DNA from: Actinomycetota bacterium
Lineage (GTDB): Bacteria; Actinomycetota; Acidimicrobiia; IMCC26256; JACDBD01
Direction of reading: 5' to 3'
Length of the DNA: 6,621 bases
Assembly: GCA_013695115.1 (NCBI GenBank)
Contig: JACDBD010000421.1
Location: 1 to 6,621, forward strand
Of this stretch, positions 1 to 6,621 are shown one piece after another. Each line of letters begins with the position of its first letter. The stretch's first letter is position 1. The notes beneath the pieces are model-generated. The model made no database searches. It was not told the origin of the DNA and saw only the letters and a program-made list of their open reading frames with translations. Made by a program: the position numbers and the translations under genes.

Positions 1-1
1 C

Positions 2-127
2 ATCATCGTGGTCTTCGCCGCCTTCATCACGCCGAGCCAAGACCCCTACTCCCTGCTGTTCATGGCCGGGCCCATGTACGTCTTCTACGAGCTCAGCATC
101 GTTCTCGGCAGGGTGCTCAAGCGATGA
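2..127 (+). CDS. tatC: Sec-independent protein translocase TatC, C-terminal fragment
   Basis: The window opens inside this gene; 41 codons and a TGA stop are visible. TatC is the polytopic membrane receptor of the twin-arginine translocase and binds the RR signal of folded substrates. The visible stretch contains the periplasmic loop before the last helix (FITPSQDPYS, compare the conserved TP-x-D-x(F/Y)S pattern in TatC) and then the final transmembrane helix with the family-typical M-A-G-P-M-Y-V-x-Y-E-L pattern, ending in a short basic cytoplasmic tail (GRVLKR). The N-terminal five helices lie outside the window. The two complete genes downstream on the same strand both encode proteins with twin-arginine signal peptides, so tatC sits beside likely clients. 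Its stop codon overlaps an ATG (ATGA at 124-127) that opens only a short uncharacterised ORF. Identification rests on a short tail but the pattern is distinctive. Confidence 0.87.
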   Translation: MIVVFAAFITPSQDPYSLLFMAGPMYVFYELSIVLGRVLKR

Positions 128-218
128 ACGACCAAGCAGAGACGGTGCTTTCGAGAGGTTCGAGAAAATCGTCATCCAACTTCGGTCGCAGCCCCGTACA
201 CGAGAAGAACGAAGCGAC

Positions 219-233
219 ACGGCGGTTCGCCGT
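219..233 (+). other. Small hairpin in the tatC-ferritin gap
   Basis: A perfect 6-bp inverted repeat (ACGGCG, loop GTT, CGCCGT) lies in the 148-bp gap between tatC and the first ferritin-like gene. It is followed by CGAAGCACAC, not by a T-tract, so it could be a weak terminator or attenuator of tatC, a leader structure of the next gene, or chance in GC-rich DNA. The rest of the gap (128-275) has no clear sigma-70 promoter; the only AT-rich patch is GAGAAAATC at 162-170. Confidence 0.25.
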
Positions 234-263
234 CGAAGCACACACCCCGTGAAGGCGATGGAC

Positions 264-269
264 GAGGAG
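264..269 (+). promoter_or_regulatory. Shine-Dalgarno site that fixes the start of the first ferritin-like gene
   Basis: GAGGAG lies 6 bases before the ATG at 276. The frame is open further upstream, with a GTG at 249 and an ATG at 258, but neither has a well-spaced purine-rich site: 249 is preceded by CACACACCCC and 258 has AAGG only two bases away. This favours the ATG at 276. Confidence 0.7.
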
Positions 270-275
270 TTGACC

Positions 276-1139
276 ATGTCAGTGGACGACCGAGCCCTCG
301 GTGAGCTGATCGAGGAATCGCAAGACCTCCAGTCGGACGCGATGCGCCGAGCATGCTCGACGATCCCCGACCTCGAGGACGTGCGCGAGGAAAGCCGACG
401 GGAGGAAGTCGACCCCGACGAGGTCGCCCGGTTCAACGAGAGCCGACGTGGCCTGTTGAAGGACCTCGGACTCGGAGCGGGCGGCTTCGCGCGACGGGGG
501 GCGCTGGCCGGCGGCTTGGGCGCCGCCTTGGCGGCGCTGATCGTCTCCCCCGCGAGCGCCGCCAAGAAGAAGAAGCTCGACGTCCAGATCCTCCAGACCG
601 CCTCGTCGCTGGAGATCCTGGCGATCGCCACCTACGACGCCGCGCTGGGCCTCCCGTTCATCAAGGACGGGAACGAAGTCGTGGTCACCTTCGCCGAGAC
701 GACGATGATGCAGCACGACGAGCACCGCAAGGCGTTCCAAGCCCAGACCAAGGCGCTCGACGGAAAGAAGCAGAAGCAGCCCAACCCGAAGTACGCGCCG
801 GTCGTCGAGGAGGCGAAGCCCGGCCTGCAGACACCGCTGGACGTGGTGAACCTGGCCGCCACTATCGAGCAGGTGGCCACCGAGACCTACCTCGCCGACC
901 TGTCGATGTTCAGCAACAAGAAATCGAAGTCGATCATGGCGAGCGTGATGGGTGTGGAGTCCCAGCACCTGGCGACGCTGCGCGCGGTTCGGGCGCTGCT
1001 CGAAGGCGGCGGTGCCGATCTGATCGCTATCCCGACTGATGTCGCGGCGCTGCCGGCCGCGGCCGGAAGCGTGGCGTTCCCGGACCCGTTCCAGGGCACC
1101 AGCATGGCCAGCCCTCCAGAGGAAGGTGCAGTGAAATGA
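276..1139 (+). CDS. Twin-arginine signal-bearing ferritin-like domain protein (first of a tandem pair)
   Basis: 287 residues from the ATG at 276. It looks like an exported four-helix-bundle protein of the Ferritin_2 (PF13668-like) type common in actinobacteria; its reaction is unknown, and oxidative iron binding is only a family-level expectation. Residues 1-55 are hydrophilic and acidic. They are followed by SRRGLLK (56-62), a second RR (73-74), a hydrophobic core (about 76-90) and an SPASA site (91-95) for probable signal peptidase cleavage. The ferritin-like domain runs from about 102 to 243. Candidate metal ligands by eye are E113 (SLEILA, helix A), H147/E149/H150 (QHDEH, helix B), E198 and E203 (IEQVATETY, helix C), and E228/H231 (ESQH, helix D, a classical ExxH). 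Helix B shows HxxH where ExxH is usual. A Pro/Ala-rich C-terminal tail of about 40 residues follows the bundle. The stop overlaps the next start (ATGA), implying translational coupling. The neighbouring tatC fits Tat export. Confidence 0.87.
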   Translation: MSVDDRALGELIEESQDLQSDAMRRACSTIPDLEDVREESRREEVDPDEVARFNESRRGLLKDLGLGAGGFARRGALAGGLGAALAALIVSPASAAKKKKLDVQILQTASSLEILAIATYDAALGLPFIKDGNEVVVTFAETTMMQHDEHRKAFQAQTKALDGKKQKQPNPKYAPVVEEAKPGLQTPLDVVNLAATIEQVATETYLADLSMFSNKKSKSIMASVMGVESQHLATLRAVRALLEGGGADLIAIPTDVAALPAAAGSVAFPDPFQGTSMASPPEEGAVK

Positions 1140-1816
1140 GCGACGAGACCATCGACACCGCTGACCACGACATGTCCGCGCCCGAATTGACCGTTACTGC
1201 TCTCACCCGGCGGGGCTTCCTTGCCGCCACTGGAGCGGCGGGCGCCGCCGTAGCTGCCGCCACGGCGCTCGGCGGAGCCACCCCGGCGGGCGCATCCGCG
1301 ACCCGCCCGGTCAAGGGCGGGGGCGGCAACAAGGATCTCGAGACCGCGGCCTTCGCCGCCAGCCTCGAGGTGCTCGCGGTCGGTACGTACACCGCTGCTC
1401 TCGACGCAGCCACCGCCGGGAGCCTCGGGCCGGTCCCCCCGGCGGGTGCCGAGTTCGTCACCACCGCCATGTCGCAGCACCAGGCGCAGCTCGACAGCTG
1501 GAACGAGGTGCTCACCACCAACGGCCAAGCCGAGGTGACAGAGCCCGACCCGGCTCTCAAGGCGACGGTCGACGAGGCATTCGGCCAGGTCACCGACTTC
1601 GTAGGTGCCGCCGAACTCGCTCTGATGCTCGAGCAGATCGCGGCCGCGACCTACCTGCAGGCGATCCCCAGGTTAAAGGCGCCGGACGCGATCGAGCTCG
1701 CAGGTTCCATCTACATCATCGACATGCAGCACGCCGCAATCCTCAACTTCGTGCTCGGCGAGTACCCCGTCCCCGAGACGTTCGCATCCACGGACGACGC
1801 GGCGCAGCCCTCATAA
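1136..1816 (+). CDS. Tat-exported ferritin-like domain protein (second of a tandem pair)
   Basis: 226 residues, starting at an ATG inside the stop region of the upstream gene (4-base overlap), with AGAGGAAGG at 1118-1126 as the ribosome binding site. It has a standard Tat signal: TRRGFLA at 24-30, an Ala/Gly hydrophobic stretch at about 29-48, and an AGASA cleavage site at 51-55. The mature protein is a ferritin-like four-helix bundle, and its helices can be aligned by eye to the upstream protein: ASLEVLAVGTY (E78), MSQHQAQL (H115), LEQIAAATY (E166), IDMQH (D196, H199). Several positions that look like metal ligands in the partner are changed here (H150 to Q118, E203 to A171, E228 to D196), so it may bind metal differently or act as a non-catalytic partner. 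The acidic tail ends EYPVPETFASTDDAAQPS. The pair probably arose by duplication and may form a heteromeric complex outside the membrane; that is inference. Confidence 0.87.
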   Translation: MSDETIDTADHDMSAPELTVTALTRRGFLAATGAAGAAVAAATALGGATPAGASATRPVKGGGGNKDLETAAFAASLEVLAVGTYTAALDAATAGSLGPVPPAGAEFVTTAMSQHQAQLDSWNEVLTTNGQAEVTEPDPALKATVDEAFGQVTDFVGAAELALMLEQIAAATYLQAIPRLKAPDAIELAGSIYIIDMQHAAILNFVLGEYPVPETFASTDDAAQPS

Positions 1817-1828
1817 CCCGTGAGGTCA

Positions 1829-1850
1829 CGCGCCCTGGAGCCAGGGCGCG
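1829..1850. terminator. Strong GC hairpin downstream of the ferritin-like pair
   Basis: A perfect 10-base inverted repeat (CGCGCCCTGG / CCAGGGCGCG) separated by two bases, so in practice a 9-bp stem with a 4-base loop, starts 12 bases after the second ferritin-like stop and precedes the convergent typA stop. There is no T-tract on either side, as is common for actinobacterial terminators. It could serve both convergent units. Confidence 0.65.
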
Positions 1851-1852
1851 CC

Positions 1853-1866
1853 TAGCGCGTGACGCG

Positions 1867-1869
<3 letters not shown>
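1853..1869. terminator. Second hairpin overlapping the typA stop codon
   Basis: A perfect 7-base inverted repeat (TAGCGCG / CGCGCTA, loop TGA) ends exactly on the typA TAG stop (1867-1869, minus strand). Together with the hairpin at 1829-1850 it forms a tandem terminator-like region. GCGCGTGAC (1855-1863) is also the exact reverse complement of GTCACGCGC (1825-1833), so a longer alternative fold is possible. Confidence 0.5.
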
Positions 1870-3726
<1,857 letters not shown>

Positions 3727-3761
3727 GGAGAGGCCTTTCGGGTTGAACGGGGGAGGAAACC

Positions 3762-3767
3762 AGTCTA
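3762..3767 (-). promoter_or_regulatory. Possible -10 element for typA
   Basis: On the minus strand this reads TAGACT, matching the TANNNT form common in actinobacterial -10 boxes. Transcription starting about 7 bases on would give a leader of roughly 28 bases containing the GAAAGG ribosome binding site. No convincing -35 is visible, so it is a weak call. Confidence 0.28.
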
Positions 3768-3777
3768 CCGGGAACCC

Positions 3778-4254
3778 TCAGAGCAGGTGTTCGAACTCCA
3801 GCTCGTGGCGGACGGGGATGCCGTCGTTGCCAGTTGCCGGGATGGCTGGTTTGAGCCTGCGTGACTCCGTCACCGCGTCGCGGTGGAACGCTACGAGATC
3901 CCAACCGTGGCGCTGGTAGAAGCCGATCGCGTTGATGTTGTCGTTGGTCGTCACCAGCCACGCTCGGCGGCAGCGTTCCCGGGCCGCGAGCTCAACCGCC
4001 GCGGCGAGGAGCGCGGCTCCCGCCCCCACCGCGCGGACCGTGGTGGCGATGAACACGATCTCGAGCTCGTCGCCGCCGACGCGGTGCAGGAGGGCGCCGG
4101 CCCGCTCGCCCTCATGACTGGCCACGAGACCGGGGAGCTCGAGCCCGTCGTGAAGGTGGCCGCGGCTCACGATCATCGGTCCCGCGGTCTCCTCCCGGAG
4201 CACGCGTTCGAGCCAGGCGCGGTCGCCGTACTCGAGCGGCCGAACGTCAAGCAT
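3778..4254 (-). CDS. GNAT family N-acetyltransferase
   Basis: 158 residues from the ATG at 4252-4254. GNAT enzymes move an acetyl group from acetyl-CoA to an amine; the substrate here cannot be told. The acetyl-CoA signature is clear: beta4 LEIVFIATTVRAVGAGAALL contains the R/Q-x-x-G-x-G/A loop (R74, G77, G79). Motif B is TTNDNINAIGFYQRHGW at 102-118, the N-x-x-A-x-x-F-Y-x-x-x-G-(F/W) pattern typical of this family. The C-terminus carries KPAIPATGNDGIPVRHELEFE, a closing strand seen in many small GNATs. The frame stays open upstream to a TTG at 4330-4332, but those 26 residues are not GNAT-like and would run into the divergent gene's promoter, so the shorter start is preferred. No Shine-Dalgarno site precedes it; CATGAT at 4261-4266 (minus strand) might be a -10 giving a leaderless mRNA. 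typA follows 51 bases downstream. Confidence 0.9.
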   Translation of the reverse strand: MLDVRPLEYGDRAWLERVLREETAGPMIVSRGHLHDGLELPGLVASHEGERAGALLHRVGGDELEIVFIATTVRAVGAGAALLAAAVELAARERCRRAWLVTTNDNINAIGFYQRHGWDLVAFHRDAVTESRRLKPAIPATGNDGIPVRHELEFEHLL

Positions 4255-4303
4255 GGAGCGATCATGCCAGCGTCGCGAGAGTGACTGACGAGGGCGATGT
4301 TTC

Positions 4304-4333
4304 TGGAGTTCTGTCACATCCCCTCCGTACAAT
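4304..4333 (+). promoter_or_regulatory. Probable leaderless promoter of the DUF222-HNH gene
   Basis: TACAAT at 4328-4333 matches the TATAAT consensus at 5 of 6 positions and the actinobacterial TANNNT rule. It ends 7 bases before the ATG at 4341, so transcription would begin at or next to the A of the start codon. A poor -35 candidate (TGGAGT, 4304-4309) lies 18 bases upstream. No Shine-Dalgarno site precedes the ATG, which fits leaderless translation. Confidence 0.5.
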
Positions 4334-4340
4334 CCAAAGT

Positions 4341-5534
4341 ATGAGGTTGTCGGAGCTGCGCCGCGGGATTCGCGAGTACGCGAGTGCGTTCGATCCTGCG
4401 TTGATGTCGGCGCGTGATGCGGCGCGGGTTCGCGACGAGGCGAGCGCGATCAAGAAGTCGGCGGCCGCGATCGAGGCGCTGGCGGCCGCTCGGGTGGCCG
4501 AGACGAGCGTCTGGAAGAAGACCGGTGAACGTTCCGCCGCCCACGAGCTGGCCGCGGCCACCGGCACGTCCATCGCGCAAGCGAAGGAGACCCTCGACAC
4601 CGGCCGGCTTCTCTCCGCGCTCCCCGCAACCTCGAAGGCGGTGCGACGCGGCGACCTCTCCATGGAGCAGGCGTCCCTGGTCGTGGGCGCGGCCTCGGCC
4701 GATCCGGAGGCCGAGAAGAGTCTGCTCGAGACCTCGCGGTCCGGGTCGCTGGGTGAGCTACGCGATGCGTGCGCCCGCACGAAGGCAAACGCCTGCGACC
4801 GGGAGGAGCGACGGCGCCGGATCCACGAGCGGCGCGGGCTGCGCAGCTGGGTCGACGGCGAGGGCACCGGACAGCTGCACCTGAACGACAACCCCGAGCG
4901 GGTCGCCGAGATCATGGGCGAGCTGGCACCGACTCGGGACCGACTCTTCAAGCAGGCCCGGAAGGACGGCCGGCGTGAATCCTCCGAGGCGTACGCCGCC
5001 GACGCCCTTCACCGGGTCGTCTGTCGCCGACGCGGCCGAGCCAACGCCCCCTCCGGCACCGCCAAGGTGCTGGTGCGCGTCGACCTGGAACGGCTGCTCA
5101 GCGGCGCGGCGGTGGGCGACGAGGTCTGCGAGATCGCCGGGTACGGGCCCGTCGCCGTCTCCGCCGTCCAGGAGATGCTCGAGACCGGCGACCCGTTCCT
5201 CGCCGCAATTGTTATCAAGGGCAAGGAAGTCGTCGGCGTCGCCCACCTCGGGCGCCGGCCGAATGCCCACCAGCGCAGCGCGCTCGAATGGCTCTACCCG
5301 ACCTGTGCCGCCGAAGGCTGCAACGCGCTCACTTTCTTGGAGTTCGACCACCGCGATGACTGGGCCACCACGCACCGGACGGTCTTCGACCTCCTCGACC
5401 GGCTCTGCTCCCACCATCACGACCTCAAGACCAGAGACAAATGGGCCCTTGTCGACGGACAGGGCAAGCGCGCGTTCGTTGCGCCCGACGATCCTCGCCA
5501 TCCTCGAAGTTCCACGCCGCTGGCGGCGGCGTGA
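4341..5534 (+). CDS. DUF222 (13E12 repeat family) protein with C-terminal HNH endonuclease domain
   Basis: 397 residues from the ATG at 4341. Proteins of this architecture occur in many copies in actinobacterial genomes; an HNH nuclease activity is expected from the fold, but their biological role is not established. The N-terminal part (about 1-150) is helical and Ala/Arg-rich with the family look (MRLSELRRGIREYASAFDPA, then AARVAETSVWKKTGERSAAHELA at 49-71). A variable region with DNA-binding-like basic stretches follows (EERRRRIHERRGLRSW, 155-170). The HNH module is C-terminal: C322-x4-C327, LEFDHR (H337) with W341, then C356-x-x-H359-H360-D-L-K-T, so the metal cysteines, the catalytic DH and the final HH are intact. 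The frame stays open to a GTG at 4281, but the TACAAT promoter at 4328 argues for 4341. The gene is divergent from the GNAT gene and convergent with the lipoprotein gene, 4 bases between stops. No mobile-element ends are visible around it. Confidence 0.9.
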   Translation: MRLSELRRGIREYASAFDPALMSARDAARVRDEASAIKKSAAAIEALAAARVAETSVWKKTGERSAAHELAAATGTSIAQAKETLDTGRLLSALPATSKAVRRGDLSMEQASLVVGAASADPEAEKSLLETSRSGSLGELRDACARTKANACDREERRRRIHERRGLRSWVDGEGTGQLHLNDNPERVAEIMGELAPTRDRLFKQARKDGRRESSEAYAADALHRVVCRRRGRANAPSGTAKVLVRVDLERLLSGAAVGDEVCEIAGYGPVAVSAVQEMLETGDPFLAAIVIKGKEVVGVAHLGRRPNAHQRSALEWLYPTCAAEGCNALTFLEFDHRDDWATTHRTVFDLLDRLCSHHHDLKTRDKWALVDGQGKRAFVAPDDPRHPRSSTPLAAA

Positions 5535-5538
5535 GGGT

Positions 5539-6417
5539 CTAGGCGATCGCGGCGGCGACCTCGTTGGCGACCGCCTGCATGCCGGCGAGGTTCGGATGCA
5601 CGGGGGCAGCCAGCGGGACGAAGACCGCCGGCTCGACCCATCTGGTCACGGGGTCCTTGCACGCATCGTGCCCGATGCCGGCGGTGTAGGCGTCGACCAA
5701 CACGGCGCCGTTGGCTGCGGCTTGGTCGGCCAGCATCTGGTTGAGCTGTTTCTGGACTCCTCGCAGGAAGGGGACGTCGGCGGGGTTGATCGGCATCTGC
5801 GGTGGGCAGCCCTCGATGCCGGTGATCGGATCGGGACCCTCAGGGAAGATCGGGAGATAGTTCGTGACGAGGATGCGCGCCTGGGGCGCGAGGGAGCGGA
5901 TCGCGTCGAGCACTACGTCGACCTTCGGCGCAGTCGCGGCGATGCGCTCGCTGAGGGGTGGGGTGAACGAGTTCTGGCAGCTCCCACCGGTGAGGAACGC
6001 CTGGCCGCACGTCGTCGCGACGTTCGAGAAGCCGATGTCGTTCCCGCCGATGCCGATCGTCACCAAGCCGGTGGTCAGGCTCAAAGCGTTGAACTGAGGC
6101 GGATTCGGGCCGGGATCGACGCCCTGCTCCTCCATCATGTGCCTGGTCTGGGCGCCGCTGCAGCTCACGTCGACGAACTTCGGCAGGCCGGTCGAGGGCG
6201 CGACCAGGTGCGGGTAGTTGTTGCTCGAGCGCAGGCAGCCGGCGGTGGGACCGGTGTCCTGCACGGGGATGAGCGGCCCGGCGACGAACGAGTCACCGAG
6301 CGCGACGTAGGTGTCGGGCGGCGGGAGCGTCGGCCCCGGCGCCTTCTTGATGGGGCGGCAGGCGACGAGCGCGAGCGTGCACAGCGCGAAGACGAGCACG
6401 ATCCGGCGAGCCTTCAT
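5539..6417 (-). CDS. Secreted SGNH/GDSL-type hydrolase lipoprotein
   Basis: 292 residues, a likely surface-anchored esterase or lipase of unknown substrate. The N-terminus (MKARR, hydrophobic 6-19) ends in the lipobox LVAC, so C20 would be lipidated after signal peptidase II cleavage. SGNH blocks: GDSF at 41-44 (nucleophile S43), SGA at 87-89 (oxyanion Gly88), GIGGND at 122-127 (oxyanion Asn126), PVHPN at 272-276 (catalytic H274). No Asp stands three residues before the His (A271), which resembles Streptomyces secreted lipases and esterases that work with a Ser-His dyad. Six further cysteines (61, 86, 137, 147, 204, 253) are spaced in three pairs as in those Streptomyces enzymes, suggesting three disulfides in an exported protein. 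The start is an ATG with a strong GGAGGA site (6424-6429) 6 bases away. The menC-like gene ends 66 bases upstream on the same strand, so read-through is possible. The stop is 4 bases from the convergent HNH gene's stop, with no clear terminator between them. Confidence 0.93.
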   Translation of the reverse strand: MKARRIVLVFALCTLALVACRPIKKAPGPTLPPPDTYVALGDSFVAGPLIPVQDTGPTAGCLRSSNNYPHLVAPSTGLPKFVDVSCSGAQTRHMMEEQGVDPGPNPPQFNALSLTTGLVTIGIGGNDIGFSNVATTCGQAFLTGGSCQNSFTPPLSERIAATAPKVDVVLDAIRSLAPQARILVTNYLPIFPEGPDPITGIEGCPPQMPINPADVPFLRGVQKQLNQMLADQAAANGAVLVDAYTAGIGHDACKDPVTRWVEPAVFVPLAAPVHPNLAGMQAVANEVAAAIA

Positions 6418-6483
6418 CGAGCATCCTCCAGGTCAGAGCGCCATATTGGAGCGCGTTCGGGGTGAAGGGGGCAAGCCGGGCGG

Positions 6484-6621
6484 TTACGTCACGTCCTCGC
6501 GGCTCACCGTGACCGCGTCGAGCACGTCGGGCAGGGGATCGACGCCGATGCCGGGACCGTCGGGCACCGCCAGCTGGCCGTCGTCGAGCACGAACGGCGG
6601 CGTGAGGTCGCGCTCGAAGTA
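6484..6621 (-). CDS. menC: o-Succinylbenzoate synthase-like enolase-superfamily enzyme, C-terminal fragment
   Basis: Only the last 45 codons and a TAA stop are in the window. The fragment reads YFERDLTPPFVLDDGQLAVP then DGPGIGVD and ends in LDAVTVSREDVT. The pattern D-L-T-P-P-(F/L)-V-L-x-D-G-x-L-x-V-P-x-G-P-G-(I/L)-G-V is the C-terminal signature of the MenC/N-acylamino-acid racemase group, in which MenC dehydrates SHCHC to o-succinylbenzoate in menaquinone synthesis. Actinobacteria usually rely on menaquinone, which favours MenC, but a racemase or a related mandelate-racemase/muconate-lactonizing enzyme cannot be excluded without the catalytic Lys and Asp/Glu residues, which lie outside. It shares the strand with the downstream lipoprotein gene. 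Confidence 0.7.
   Translation of the reverse strand, partial: YFERDLTPPFVLDDGQLAVPDGPGIGVDPLPDVLDAVTVSREDVT

Noticed and set aside
249..275. Nine-codon N-terminal extension of the first ferritin-like protein from a GTG
   Set aside because: No ribosome binding site before the GTG, while GAGGAG is ideally spaced for the ATG at 276.
4255..4332. 26-residue extension of the GNAT protein from a TTG
   Set aside because: The added residues do not resemble the GNAT fold, and the start would lie inside the divergent promoter.
4281..4340. Twenty-codon N-terminal extension of the HNH protein from a GTG
   Set aside because: The -10-like TACAAT lies inside it, and the family-typical MRLSEL start is at 4341.
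5515..5528. CGCCGC/GCGGCG inverted repeat at the 3' end of the HNH gene as a terminator
   Set aside because: Only 6 bp with a 2-base gap, inside Ala-rich codons; too weak to call.
6436..6457. Repeated GAGCGC around CATATTG in the menC-SGNH gap as an operator
   Set aside because: The repeats are direct and short, the inverted match is imperfect, and no regulator is encoded nearby.
4975..6465. 496-codon open frame on the plus strand running from the HNH gene into the region antisense to the SGNH gene
   Set aside because: It spans two real genes in wrong frames, its first half is Pro/Ser/Arg-rich shadow sequence, and no domain is visible.

Overview
The window is GC-rich and densely packed, with compact intergenic gaps, GTG as well as ATG starts, hairpins without U-tracts, and a -10-like hexamer placed right before an ATG. 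The gene content is tatC, Tat-exported Ferritin_2-type proteins, typA, a DUF222/13E12-type HNH protein, a Streptomyces-type SGNH lipoprotein and a MenC-like tail. Together these suggest a high-GC actinobacterium, most likely of the class Acidimicrobiia or a related uncultured lineage. The lineage is inferred from protein style, not from a marker gene.

Layout, left to right. (1) Positions 1-1816, plus strand: the last 41 codons of tatC, a 148-bp gap, then two overlapping genes (ATGA junction) for ferritin-like proteins with twin-arginine signal peptides. Tat substrates directly downstream of the Tat translocase subunit is the most suggestive context here. (2) Positions 1825-1869: nested inverted repeats, probably a bidirectional terminator between the ferritin pair and convergent typA. 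(3) Positions 1867-4254, minus strand: a GNAT acetyltransferase followed by typA (BipA), a ribosome-associated GTPase. (4) Positions 4255-4340: a short divergent promoter region, with a TACAAT element placed so that the next gene may be transcribed leaderless. (5) Positions 4341-5534, plus strand: a DUF222 + HNH protein. (6) Positions 5539-6621, minus strand: the 3' end of an o-succinylbenzoate-synthase-like enolase-superfamily gene, then a secreted SGNH-hydrolase lipoprotein whose stop lies 4 bases from the convergent HNH gene's stop.

The genes fall into unrelated functional groups: protein export with exported ferritin-like proteins, translation or ribosome assembly, a nuclease-like orphan, and a surface esterase beside menaquinone metabolism. 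I found no CRISPR array, tRNA, rRNA, insertion sequence or clear defence or secondary-metabolite cluster. The least explained unit is the ferritin-like pair: the first protein has an unusually long acidic N-terminus before two twin-arginine motifs, and the second appears to lack several putative metal ligands that the first retains.
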